Below, in pieces: positions 23,011 through 34,683 of a stretch of 64,000 nucleotides of DNA; the first letter of the stretch is position 1, and each line of letters begins with the position of its first letter. The notes beneath the pieces are model-generated. The model was not told the origin of the DNA and did not search any database. It saw nothing but the letters and a program-made list of their open reading frames with translations. This DNA is from Amphibalanus amphitrite (taxonomy: Eukaryota; Arthropoda; Thecostraca; Balanomorpha; Balanidae): positions 124,001 to 188,000 of the forward strand of contig NW_024881982.1 in NCBI RefSeq assembly GCF_019059575.1, given 5' to 3'. Position numbers and translations under genes: made by a program.

Positions 23011-23249
23011 GTAAGTTCAATTTGAAATGCTGGAGATTGCGGGGCAGGCACTAAGTGAAAAACAGTTGCATATGTGAGAAATTTGGTTTCCGGCTGCGTT
23101 AGACTGCGAAACTTTCGGAGCACTCCGAATTCCTCGGATAGACGGTGCCTGGAATAGACGGTGCAAGGCAACCTGACAGCTGACTTTAATGACAAGCAGA
23201 CGCCAGTGGTGAGCCTGTTCTGTCTCTGTCTGTCTTTCCCTACCTCCCT

Positions 23250-23252
<3 letters not shown>

Positions 23253-23293
<41 letters not shown>
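23253..23293 (+). repeat. CT microsatellite in the 5' LTR
   Basis: About 20 CT dinucleotides between CCCCCCT and CCTCTCCCTCCCCC. The copy in the other LTR (about 30369-30420) is longer, as expected of a slipping microsatellite. It accounts for spurious Arg-Glu repeats on the reverse strand. Confidence 0.9.
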
Positions 23294-23297
<4 letters not shown>

Positions 23298-24677
23298 CCC
23301 TCCCCCATGCATACATTATGGTGCGCGCGGCGCGGGACAGCCGACGCCCGGCAGGCTCTGCTCTGAAGGACACCGTGTGTCCTAAATATGAGGCTATTAT
23401 GTATGCGCGCCAGCGCGACGACGTCATGAATGCTTTTAAGGCGTTTGTCGTAACCTTGTGGAACAAATAATGATTTAACTTTATCTTTGGAGCGATTTTA
23501 GACTTAATTCCTACATAACTCTAAAGTACCGCAGAGAGACTTTGCAATAAATTGGGGAGAATTAGGAGACCTGGGAACCGGGGAAGGATGACTTTACTCC
23601 TATTCACAGAACTAGCACAGGCGCACGGAACCATGCATTCTACAATGACATGCAGGCAATGAACGTTGGAATCGAGCCATGACGTTCGAATCAATGGGCG
23701 ACCAGCCGGAGATGCGCTCAGGTTTCGCTCTTCCCCCTGGAAGGAGATGGACGGTGCAATGGTGGTCCGTCATCGATTACGACCAGTCCGGATCTACATA
23801 TGCTGGGTGCATCAGCACAGGCGTCGAGCGTGGCAATCATTAAGCGCTGCACCTATCAACGGTAACATCGTCTAGTTCAATCATCTCTCAACTTCAGTTA
23901 GTTTCGTCCATGTTAACTGACCTCCAGTCAGGTGATCAAAGAGCAGTGGACAGTATCAACGGACAGGTGGTAACTGGTAAACCTTTCGCGAGTCGCAATG
24001 GAGGCGCGACAGGGGTGACATATCGTGCATATCTTGCGATGGAGACGTAACAGTGACGGGATACCGTGCAGTGTTGCCGATCGGGTCTAGCGAGACCTGG
24101 TGGAAATGTGGAGGCAAAAGGTAAACGGTCGTCAATCTTTACAGTGTTGGTAGAGATATATAGGTAAAACGGTGTGATAGTGATTAGATATTAGATAGAC
24201 TTTTAGCGAGTTCTACGAGCTGTTTTAGGAATATCTATAACTGGAATGAATGACCTGTTATCTACGAAAGCGTAACATGGCTGGTGGTGGTAGTTGATTA
24301 GCGAACTAATCTGTTCTCCATTTACCTATGTATAAAGTGTGGAAAACTTCGTGACCGGCCGTCCTCACATCGCACTCCGAGCAGCGGGCCGCCTGGACTC
24401 GGAACGCGCGGCCAAGGTTGCGTCGGCCTGACGGCAACGCCGGAGGCATAGACGCGCACGTCAGCTGCACCTCTGGACCAGTCGACCAAAGAAGACAGCG
24501 CGAACCAAGGCCAAGAGAACACGGCGGCCGGACGAGGGTGCCCGAGGCAGGAATTCGCCGCCCGGCCCGAGCGGTGGGGCGCGTGACGTCACGAGGCGCG
24601 CCCGGGGTGGGAACTGCGTCGGGGCTGGGCTGCTAAGGGCCTGAGGCTATCCGGCCCCTGGTCCGCTCGTCGACGAC

Positions 24678-24872
24678 AAGATGGCGGTGCCGTGTAGCTC
24701 CTCCTCCCGGCGGAGGTCTGGGGAGGAGGCGAGGTTGGCCGTGACCGAGTGATATAAAAAGCGTGTGTTCGGCAGTTCGGGCTGCACTTCCTTTCTCTTG
24801 GGAGCTCTCGCTCATTCGTGGTGCTGACGCCGCTCGCGGGTGACGACTCGACACTTCTCTCACAATGTAAGT
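24678..24872 (+). promoter_or_regulatory. Promoter-like block in the 5' LTR
   Basis: In order: AAGATGGCGG (24678-24687, YY1-like), TATAAAA (24753-24759), a pyrimidine run CTTCCTTTCTCTT (about 24787-24799) at the expected start distance, and GTAAGT (24867-24872) directly after ACAAT. The set resembles a housekeeping 5'-TOP promoter with a short first exon. The second LTR has the same block (TATAAAA at 31880-31886). The function is inferred from motifs only. Confidence 0.5.
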
Positions 24873-25474
24873 ACCTGGGGCCTATCTTCCACCCAGTCGG
24901 AGGTCTCTGGACTGAATTCTTGCACTGCCCTAGTCGCGTCCCTGGCTAGCTGGCCGGGGAGCGAGGGGGTTTGAGCCTGACTTTGGCTATATTCACTTTA
25001 GCAGTGCACGGTTACCGTGACATTGCTCGTTTTCTGGCTCTTTTTGTTTGAATTGTTCGCTTTTATTTATTTCGGCCTTTTCAATTACAATACATATTTA
25101 ATATGTATACCTTCTACGTTCTTTCTCGAGGTTGGAAATGATTGTGGAAACGCTGGCAATATGATGATCCGGACACGAACGGGTTTGTGGGACACATGGT
25201 TTTTGGTCGATCAGTAAATACCCCTAGACAACGGCTAAAGGATTGTTGAGTGTTAAGACGATACCCCTAGACAACGATTGAGTAGGATTGTGCAGATGAC
25301 ACAGATTAGAATACCCCTAGACACACGAGGAATATTAGTAGAAGCTACAACAACAGCCAGTAGGCGGGCCTGAATCCTTCCACACACCCATCCTTGACCC
25401 ACTCTACATCCTCATCCTTCTCCCAAACATCCTCATCCTTATCCCCATCCCAAACACCACATATAAATTCACAC

Positions 25475-25492
25475 TGGGGGCTCGTCCGGGAT
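25475..25492 (+). other. Primer-binding site, tRNA-Pro type
   Basis: TGGGGGCTCGTCCGGGAT stands one base after the 5' LTR. It is complementary to the conserved 3' end of tRNA-Pro and identical to the primer site known from murine leukaemia-type viruses. The match reflects tRNA conservation and does not by itself show kinship. Confidence 0.9.
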
Positions 25493-25496
25493 ATGA

Positions 25497-26085
25497 TCTT
25501 AATCAGATCGATTAAGAGACCTGGTGAGGCACCTACTGTCTTGTGACCGTTTAATAACCTTGTTTATGGTCGGGAATCCGCTTCCGAACAATAATCACGT
25601 TCCGCCTCGACTCGACCGTCAGTGAAAGTAATTGAGGACGGTGTGTGCAAAACGCGCACAAACAGTTTCTGTGGGTCGGTTAATGTTCACAGTACCGCGA
25701 GCCTAAGGTTAAGGTTGGAATTGAAAGTTACGGATACGATATGGGCACGATCATTACACACAGACAACGGGACTGGGAAGGTGCGCGGAGGGCGTTGACC
25801 TTTTCGCACGGCAAGGGTTACAAACACCTGTAACCATGAGTTATTCGGTGTCCTTATTACCGTAAGGTATTATTCGGTAATGGTGCAAATTTGCATGTTG
25901 ATCCGCTCGATCAAGAAGCCGGGATGTGTTCCTGCGCCAGCATGTGGTTGGGAAGTTGTGTGTGCCGGGGGTTGCATCTTGATCTGATCGATCAAGAGAC
26001 CTGGGCGTGGTCCTGTGCCGACAGGTTGTGAAAAAGTTGTGTGCGTGCTGAGATTTGCATCTCGATCTGCTTGAGCTAGAGATCT
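25497..26085 (+). repeat. Leader stem-loop repeats of the LTR element
   Basis: Three self-complementary segments, TCTTAATCAGATCGATTAAG(A) at 25497-25517, TTGATCCGCTCGATCAA at 25898-25914 and TCTTGATCTGATCGATCAAG(A) at 25977-25997, and a decayed fourth near 26060-26082, are each followed by GAGACCTGG- or AAGCCGGG-like text and a TTGTGTGTG-type run. They look like diverged repeats in the untranslated leader. Confidence 0.6.
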
Positions 26086-26089
26086 GGAG

Positions 26090-29000
26090 GTGTTCCGGAT
26101 TCGGAATGATGTTAGGAATTAGGAAGTTGTGTGGTTGGCTTCTGATTGGGTATTTTCATTATAACGCTATTTCTATTAGGTTTGACGTCATTCAGCTGGA
26201 TTTTGCTCCGCTTTCAAATGTCATTGTAACCGGCATATTGGGGACATTTTTCGGCTAATTTTGCAGTTGTATGGCTTCCATAATATCTGGAGAATTAAGC
26301 TCGGCTAACGTCGGTTTAATTGGTTTCTTAGGGAATTTCTGATGGGATCCATTCGATAATTTCATGTGACTTCATTCTGACTTGCATTTACAGCAGCTAG
26401 CATCGCCTGGTGACAGTTCGTTTTATATCATTCACGGTATAATGGTCGATTAATATTTTGGTTCTGTACCGTGAATTGCATCGGATTTTCGTCAAGCTTA
26501 AAACATTTCTTTGCTGGTTTTATTTATTTGTATCTCAGCTTCCATTTTAAGAGTCTATAATTGTACTTCGGTTACGTTTTTTTATTGCAACAACATTCAT
26601 GATTGAATTACAGCACGGGAAGTAACGTTATCTCTTCTCGGTTGGTTTTGTTCCAAGGGCCTATAGTATGACGATGGCCGCGACACAGTAGAGATTTCCT
26701 ACAAAATTGATAGAATATTTTATTTGCCGTTCAATTATTTCAATAGCAGCTATGCTTCGGATGTTTACGTTTCACAGGCGGCTCTCGCAACTCCACTTTA
26801 TCGGGGTCTCTGTTGGCGAAAGTGCAGCACGGTCGGTGAAAGCTTTCAGGTGGAAGTAGGACACCGCTGTACGCACACGCACTCGCCCAAGGCTAGCGGT
26901 GACGTGGTTACTGCGCGCCTCACGGTCAAGGTCACCACAGGCGGTTACACCGATTACACTGGACAGATTCACCGGAGGACAGCAGGGCAGAGTTTGTGAA
27001 CACTTGGGCTGTGTCAACACCCGGAGTTGGAAGTTAATGAAATGTTTAACGTATTGCAGTAACATTTTATTTCAAAATAACAGACATTTAAGGTATATAT
27101 TATAGTAAGTGCTATATTCAAACTAAAGCCTTTTTATCACAATTCAGTTAATGGTTAAATTTGCTGGCTAAATCTTGACTTTCCTTTGATGTGCATGATT
27201 GTGGAATTGAGTGTGACCTTACGTGTGTTACGTGCTAATTGATCTGTGACATGTGTGTGTGTGACGCATGAGAATTGATGTGAATGCTTAGTGCTTACAG
27301 CGTGACTAATGACACAATGACTAGACGATCATCCCCCGTATCAAACAAACTTTTGGTCGACGGAGATTTAAGGGATATTAGGTATTTACTTTTGAAACAC
27401 TTAAGTAGAGTGTGAGGACCAGAAGTAAGCTCTGCTTACCATGACGGAGCAGACGTAATGACGGTTTTGACGGTAATGTCTCACATGATAGGTGCAGGAC
27501 AATTACAAACGGAAATTGTTACTTGGCAGGCGAACACGGTTATTATGATAATTTTGGCACTGATACCTAACGTAGGCACCGGGGTAAATGTGACGGTGAT
27601 ACGGGACGACTCGGCCGCCACGAGGTGGGGCCACCAGCACGTTGAAAGACTACGGCTGGCATGAGGTCATCTGGCGATCGGGTGCTTGGAGTGTCCGGAC
27701 GTAGAGTCTTAGATAGGAGGATAAGTCGCCCAACTCTACGGGCCGGGAATAGCGTATAGGGGCAACTCCCCCTGGGCAATACGCGCTGCTCGGCTGCGCC
27801 TGATCAGCGAGCCCAGCAGTTTTGGACACTGCCAGTGACGAGGCGCCAGAGGGGTACAGATCGAATAATGGGTGACGTCTGCGTGACCCCACGACAGTCA
27901 TTGGAAGAGAGGATATCAGTTGCCCTCGTTTCCGTTTTCCTGGTTCTAGCGATATCGAAACCCGAGTGCGTGGAGGCGTCTGCCCGCGGGGTATGACGGA
28001 ATTGGCGTGGATTGCCCACCCACGGCCCCTTCAGCGACGGGAGGAGACGAGAACTATTATAATTCATGCCCGAAGCCGACCATTCGGAAGGTTTCGCTCG
28101 CGGCGGCGATGACAATGGCAAATTTCGACTCAGAGACGATTCTTTTGTCGAGGACAGGCTCGTGGCCATCTGCTTGACAGTGGTGTCAAGAGGTCATGAA
28201 AACCCTTGGGAGAGGGTGGAGGCGTGCGATCGAATTGGTCTGAGGGAGACGATTCGGAGACTGAGGTATCTTCCTGTGGGGAGAAGGATGCAAAAAAAAG
28301 CTAGAAACGACAGCGGGTCCGCGGACAGCTTGTCGGGGAAGAACCCCTCTACGCTTGCGTCAGTTCATGCAGCGGTCACGCTGGAGGTCCACAGGGACCG
28401 GTGACCACCAGGTCGCTCAAGTCCTATAGGGATATATAGGGCGAGGAGAGAGTGAGAAAGAACGTGCACAGTTCGGTGCATTTTGGGCGAGGGTGCATCT
28501 TTTGTGTGCATCTTTGACGATCTAGCTACTGAGCTGGATTATATTTTTATCTGGTTTGGCGTAACTTGCTAGATGTTCGGAACCAGGTGAAATACCTTTT
28601 GAACATTTTTTTTTTTTACAGAATTCGAAACAAAAAATGTTAGGAACGGTCAAGTGCGTTGCGATCCAGTGGGCACGACATTGAATAGTCATGAGGACAG
28701 ACCAATGTCGTTAGCAATAACCGGACGGTTTTGGGCTTTAGTACGGTGAAATATACGGTGAAATATTTTGAGGTCTCGAGAGGTTTTTTTTTAATGTCCA
28801 AGTTTACCTAGTACACGTCTGATATCTTGTTGTGGATGAGCACTTGATAATTATCGATGGACTGGCAACCCAATTTACCCAGTGACCGCTACTGAATGTC
28901 ATAACCGCTGGTCTGTTGGCATGGGCGTTTGCAGAGATAGTCGGACCAAAGGTCGGCGAGATCAACTCAACCAGCGACTGCTATCCCATGAAGTCGTGAG

Positions 29001-30171
29001 TTTCCTTAAAGACAGCAGAGTGACTAACCCACTGTTGGGATAACGTAAAAACAACCTGTGAGAATGTAAACAACGAAATGGTCGGTTGGCTCTTGTCTCG
29101 ACTAGCACTGATGTCCTCTGACTACTCTGAGAGTGCAAAGGCAGAATATGGTGAGCAGTTGGCGTTCAAGGGTAAATGGTCGCAGATGTCCTCAGTCCAA
29201 CCCTTACGATGGCCAGTAATGTCACGAGCGGGATCTCAGCTTATCGGTGGCTAAGACCAGCCGACGTGGGATGACACAGCATGAGATGCAGTCACTCCCA
29301 AAGGAACATTCGTTCCCTGCCCTCAGGATCGGTCGACCCCATGCACGTGAGGAACACTTCACGAGTACTGGTACGTCGCTTACCGTATGCAAGAGTGGCA
29401 ATGTTTACTCCTATGAGGGGTCAAACAGCACAAGTGAGACCAAGGCGTGACGGCATCTCAAGTGGTGTTCTGTGTGACTACCAAGCAACCAACCTCCCCG
29501 AGACCTTTGTCACTATTCTCGCCCCGCACACTCAATAAGTAGGGACGAAGACATCTGTCGCACAAGTCCTGACAACAGAACAACTTACTATTTTCTTGTA
29601 TAACAAAACCCTCCCGTGAGGATCCAAACGACAGGGACAGCAGTACAATTAAATGCAACTCCTGGAAGGAACGTACTTCCTGCCCAATTTGCAACGGACA
29701 GTGAGTGAAAGACATACGGTACGCAGTACAGGCTAAAGGGTAAACCATCCAAGCTCCAATTTATTCAGAGCTCAGATTCATCTTTTGATCTGGTCGGATG
29801 TATATGATTGCTTGGTTACAAAATTATGCTCTGGTGCAGCAGTGGGAGACGGAGAAGGTTGGGTGCTAATGAATGGGGGAAAATAGGCTATCATGTAGCC
29901 ATAACCGATGACTAAACACACTTTTCGTTAGAATTGGTTTAGATTTACAGAGGCAAAGACAGCCAAACGGCGTAGCCATGGACAGTGGACGAGAAAATGG
30001 TCATGGTTGTAGGTGATGTCGGACAATGGACAAATGGAAACAACCGCTTTTAACATGTCGTCGTATAATTGTATCGTTTTAAAAGTTGATTCAAAAGTGC
30101 AATGGCGGCAATAAGAGGAACAGCAGAAGCTTCGGTTCAAAACCCATAGGTGGTAATCATCATTTTGTTAT
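26090..30171 (+). other. Internal region of the LTR element
   Basis: About 4 kb between the leader repeats and the polypurine tract. Open frames are short and none shows a retroelement protein motif. The region seems to be non-coding filler, as in large retrotransposon derivatives. Confidence 0.6.
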
Positions 30172-30185
30172 AAAAAATGGAGGAA
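30172..30185 (+). other. Polypurine tract
   Basis: AAAAAATGGAGGAA, all purines but one, stands directly before the TGTGAG of the 3' LTR, where a plus-strand primer is expected. Confidence 0.7.
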
Positions 30186-30362
30186 TGTGAGAAATTTGGT
30201 TTCCGGCTGCGTTAGACTGCGAAACTTTCGGAGCACTCCGAATTCCTCGGATAGACGGTGCCTGGAATAGACGGTGCAAGGCAACCTGACAGCTGACTTT
30301 AATGACAAGCAGACGCCAGTGGTGAGCCTGTTCTGTCTCTGTCTGTCTTTCCCTACCTCCCT

Positions 30363-30424
<62 letters not shown>

Positions 30425-32107
30425 CCCTCCCCCATGCATACATTATGGTGCGCGCGGCGCGGGACAGCCGACGCCCGGCAGGCTCTGCTCTGAAGGACAC
30501 CGTGTGTCCTAAATATGAGGCTATTATGTATGCGCGCCAGCGCGACGACGTCATGAATGCTTTTAAGGCGTTTGTCGTAACCTTGTGGAACAAATAATGA
30601 TTTAACGTTATCTTTGGAGCGATTTTAGACTTAATTCCTACATAACTCTAAAGTACCGCAGAGAGACTTTGCAATAAATTGGGGAGAATTAGGAGACCTG
30701 GGAACCGGGGAAGGATGACTTTACTCCTATTCACAGAACTAGCACAGGCGCACGGAACCATGCATTCTACAATGACATGCAGGCAATGAACGTTGGAATC
30801 GAGCCGTGACGTTCGAATCAATGGGCGACCAGCCGGAGATGCGCTCAGGTTTCGCTCTTCCCCCTGGAAGGAGATGGACGGTGCAATGGTGGTCCGTCAT
30901 CGATTACGACCAGTCCGGATCTACATATGCTGGGTGCATCAGCACAGGCGTCGAGCGTGGCAATCATTAAGCGCTGCACCTATCAACGGTAACATCGTCT
31001 AGTTCAATCATCTCTCAACTTCAGTTAGTTTCGTCCATGTTAACTGACCTCCAGTCAGGTGATCAAAGAGCAGTGGACAGTATCAACGGACAGGTGGTAA
31101 CTGGTAAACCTTTCGCGAGTCGCAATGGAGGCGCGACAGGGGTGACATATCGTGCATATCTTGCGATGGAGACGTAACAGTGACGGGATACCGTGCAGTG
31201 TTGCCGATCGGGTCTAGCGAGACCTGGTGGAAATGTGGAGGCAAAAGGTAAACGGTCGTCAATCTTTACAGCGTTGGTAGAGATATATAGGTAAAACGGT
31301 GTGATAGTGATTAGATATTAGATAGACTTTTAGCGAGTTCTACGAGCTGTTTTAGGAATATCTATAACTGGAATGAATGACCTGTTATCTACGAAAGCGT
31401 AACATGGCTGGTGGTGGTAGTTGATTAGCGAACTAATCTGTTCTCCATTTACCTATGTATAAAGTGTGGAAAACTTCGTGACCGGCCGTCCTCACATCGC
31501 ACTCCGAGCAGCGGGCCGCCTGGACTCGGAACGCGCGGCCAAGGTTGCGTCGGCCTGACGGCAACGCCGGAGGCATAGACGCGCACGTCAGCTGCACCTC
31601 TGGACCAGTCGACCAAAGAAGACAGCGCGAACCAAGGCCAAGAGAACACGGCGGCCGGACGAGGGTGCCCGAGGCAGGAATTCGCCGCCCGGCCCGAGCG
31701 GTGGGGCGCGTGACGTCACGAGGCGCGCCCGGGGTGGGAACTGCGTCGGGGCTGGGCTGCTAAGGGCCTGAGGCTATCCGGCCCCTGGTCCGCTCGTCGA
31801 CGACAAGATGGCGGTGCCGTGTAGCTCCTCCTCCTGGCGGAGGTCTGGGGAGGAGGCGAGGTTGGCCGTGACCGAGTGATATAAAAAGCGTGTGTTCGGC
31901 AGTTCGGGCTGCACTTCCTTTCTCTTGGGAGCTCTCGCTCATTCGTGGTGCTGACGCCGCTCGCGGGTGACGACTCGACACTTCTCTCACAATGTAAGTA
32001 CCTGGGGCCTATCTTCCATCCAGTAGGAGGTCTCTGACTGAAATCTTGCACTGCCCTAGTCGCGCCCCTGGCCAGCTGGCCGGCGGAGCGAGAGGGTTTG
32101 AGCCTGA

Positions 32108-33070
32108 CTTCGGATCAAGTCTCGGCTGTGGTCGGAGATATGTCTCAGGCACAGACACGCACATATACACACACTGGCGTAGGTAACAGTAATTTAGGAA
32201 TTGGCCGCGGTACTGTGACTAGAATTAAGAGCGACAGGTTGGTTTACCCGGCCCCCGCCGAAGTTAGTTGGTAGCACTGCTGCTCCACGGCGTACATTTC
32301 CTACCAGCCCATAGGGTTTACATGTTAAATGGCCTGTTTTCGGCGAGCGATATCTCGGTCAACCTTTGAAGGAATCAATGGTTCTTAGTCTCAAATGATA
32401 GATCGATGAATTTTCTTTCGACAATTCCTCTACCATTTTTCACGAAACCCAGCCGATCTTCTACGGCGTACAGGGTAAAGATTTCTCTGCACCCCAGCAC
32501 CCGCGATCCGCCTCTCCGATCGTCGGCGCGCGGTCCTCGGTAGCGCAGTCGATAGCGTATCGGGCTACGGATCCGAGGGCCGTGAGTTCGAATCCTGGGA
32601 GCGCCGCGTGATTTCGGCTAGAATTGAATGATGTAGATTCTTGAACGTTTGCATAATCAATTTTTAATAGGTAATTGAATGTATCTGCCCACTAATCGGC
32701 CCCTAAAACCTGTTATTTAAGAAATTTAAGAAATGAATGTCACGTGCGCGTAATGACTGCCAACCATAAGCGCTACCATATTCTAGTTTGAACTAACTTT
32801 TTGCTAGTCCCGACCACATATAGTAGGTTTTCTAGTAGTTATACTAGAAATTCCTACCAAAGTTCGTCCTACCCTTCACTCAATATACCCTGGGTTTACC
32901 TGTCACTGTGAGTCGTGACTGTGAGACACGGTCCTTGGGACTTGACTCATTCCATTTCGGCTCTTCCGGTTGACTTATTTGGCTACTATATGAGTCAGTC
33001 CCACCCCTTTGGCAATATCGAATCGGTGTTATGATTTGGCTTGGTCATTGTTTCGGTTTTTGTTTCGGCA
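32108..33070. mobile_element. 963-bp block present only in the 3' LTR
   Basis: Both LTRs share GCCTGA on the left and CTTTGGCTAT on the right. Only the 3' LTR has 963 bp between them, beginning CTTCGG. It includes a tRNA-like segment and could be a SINE-bearing insertion after integration. The alternative is loss of this block from the 5' LTR. The sequence alone does not decide. Confidence 0.5.
32533..32607 (+). repeat. tRNA-like segment (tRNA-Arg type relic or SINE head)
   Basis: TAGCGCAGTCGATAGCG (A-box region, about 32540) and AGTTCGAATCC (B box, about 32585-32595) enclose an anticodon-like stem-loop, TCGGG-CTACGGA-TCCGA, reading ACG. The T stem and acceptor stem pair poorly. It lies in the block found only in the 3' LTR. 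A working tRNA is unlikely. Confidence 0.5.
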
Positions 33071-33572
33071 CTTTGGCTATATTCACTTTAGCAGTGCACG
33101 GTTACCGTGACATTGCTCGTTTTCTGGCTCTTTTTGTTTGAATTGTTCGCTTTTATTTATTTCGGCCTTTTCAATTACAATACATATTTAATATGTATAC
33201 CTTCTACGTTCTTTCTCGAGGTTGGAAATGATTGTGGAAACGCTGGCAATATGATGATCCGGACACGAACGGGTTTGTGGGACACATGGTTTTTGGTCGA
33301 TCAGTAAATACCCCGGCCCTAGACAACGGCTAAAGGATTGTTGAGTGTTAAGACGATACCCCTAGACAACGATTGAGTAGGATTGTGCAGATGACACAGA
33401 TTAGAATACCCCTAGACACACGAGGAATATTAGTAGAAGCTACAACAACAGCCAGTAGGCGGGCCTGAATCCTTCCACACACCCATCCTTGACCCACTCT
33501 ACATCCTCATCCTTCTCCCAATCATCCTCATCCTTATCCCCATCCCAAACACCACATATAAATTCACACATA

Positions 33573-33990
33573 TTTTACGAAATTGTATTAATAGGTATAT
33601 GTTTTTATGTCATACATGCACAAATGTAATGATCAAATGTTTGAAGTGTTTGAAGTGTTTGAACACACAAATGTTTGAAGTGTTACCTACTCATACATCA
33701 AACAGTAAGGCGTACGAGTAAATTGTGTGGATGAAGTCTGAGTGGTCCGAGGAAAAAAACAATCGAACTTGACCTAAGTCCTAATATTACCTAATAACCT
33801 ACTAAACTACAGCCTCCCACGAACCTACAACCTACATGCTTACAACCTACAACCTACAACTCGGAGTTCATCTACACATATAACTAAAGTACTCAATGTA
33901 CTATCTGTGGTTACTTGTTATCTGTTACTTGTACTGGAATGGCAAGCCTTGCAATTTTCCCAGACCTTTGATCACAAAGTCATGCTGTTT
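33573..33990. other. Intron sequence between LTR element and THAP exon
   Basis: Contains short direct repeats (GTTTGAAGT near 33639-33680, ACAACCT near 33826-33860) and no other feature. Confidence 0.4.
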
Positions 33991-33994
33991 TTAG

Positions 33995-34150
33995 GAGACG
34001 CTTGGGTGGCTGTCCTAGGAGATGGCTTGGCGGACAAGCAGGTTGACGAAGTACTTGTGTGTAGCTGCCACTTCAACCCTCAAGATCTTTTGCTTGGAGA
34101 ATGGGCTAGAACGTCACCACATGCCGTACCGTCAATAGCAGTCGTGGAAG
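33995..34150 (+). pseudogene. THAP-domain gene, exon with C-terminal half of the zinc finger
   Basis: After acceptor tgtttttag the frame reads DAWVAVLGD, then VLVCSCHFNPQDLL, then SPHAVPSIAV. These are the THAP tryptophan, the C-x2-H pair and the AVP box in the right order and spacing. The exon ends at GAAG/GTGGGT (34150/34151). It completes the C-x4-C module at 22897-23010. The phases of the two exons do not fit without a further indel, in line with decay. Later exons of this gene are not identified with confidence; a candidate lies at 34540-34612. Confidence 0.58.
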
Positions 34151-34683
34151 GTGGGTTTCAGGTTTGGCATTTCCTTTGTAATTGAACTGGTTTTTAGCAC
34201 AACTTGTAAAAGTGGCACAAACATTGTTACATTGAACACTTGATGTGATGTAGAACCTGATAGCTGATGTTGAGTCTTGCAAATTGTATGAACAGCAGCT
34301 GGTGTATTGAGCCTGACAAGTGACGTTGGCACCCTAGTAGTCTCGTGTTTGAGTGTGGTCACCTAAAAAACTTGTGTGTAACCAACCAAAAAGTTTTAAA
34401 TATAATTTTGGGATAATATTGATGTGGTGTGTTTTGGTCATATGGCTTGGATGGTGACTAACACTAATTAAGGAATGCTTCTTCACGACAATCTCCAGTC
34501 TCCTGAAGCACCATCATCTATATTTTCTTCCCAGGGATTCATCCCTGAATCACAATCATTACCTAGGCCAGATAACTTTGCTGGGTCACATGGTCAAAAC
34601 AGTTGCAGCTACAGGGTAGGTATATCAGCTGTACATGTATTTGACAGACTGAACATTCTTTCTGTACATCTGGACAGGTAAAC

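Larger units (their letters stand above)
23073..25473 (+). repeat. 5' LTR
   Basis: The 2401-bp direct repeat starts TGTGA and ends TCACA. It contains a CT microsatellite, a CpG-rich block with a TATA-type motif near its middle, and a splice-donor-like GTAAGT just beyond it. Its partner is at 30186-33568. Confidence 0.9.
23073..33568 (+). mobile_element. LTR retroelement without recognisable coding capacity (LARD-like)
   Basis: The two long direct repeats begin TGTGAG and end TTCACA. The 4-bp duplication CATA (23069-23072 and 33569-33572) flanks the whole, 10,496 bp. An 18-nt primer-binding site complementary to tRNA-Pro follows the first LTR, and a polypurine tract precedes the second. The 4.7-kb internal region shows no gag, protease, reverse transcriptase, integrase or envelope that I can recognise, so this appears to be a large non-autonomous derivative that relied on another element's proteins. 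The LTRs differ at roughly 15 sites over 2.4 kb apart from one large block, so the insertion is young (inference). It lies in an intron of the THAP locus. The ends look whole. Confidence 0.9.
30186..33568 (+). repeat. 3' LTR
   Basis: Near-identical to the 5' LTR but 982 bp longer, mostly because of one 963-bp block (32108-33070) that the 5' LTR lacks. The CT microsatellite is also longer. It ends TTCACA at 33568. Confidence 0.9.

Noticed and set aside
23007-23466. Arg-Glu repeat frames near the CT tracts (also 30160-30593)
   Set aside because: They are the reverse strand of a CT microsatellite in the LTRs.
25475-25492. Gammaretrovirus relationship from the primer site
   Set aside because: The site only mirrors the conserved tRNA-Pro end. 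The 4-bp TSD is uninformative and no retroviral protein is present.
28066-28404. 112-aa frame inside the LTR element as a gag remnant
   Set aside because: No zinc knuckle, major homology region or other retroelement motif.
34540-34612. Third THAP exon between CTTCCCAG and GTAGGT
   Set aside because: The splice-site sequences fit but the frame from the previous exon hits a stop. Left as a weak candidate.
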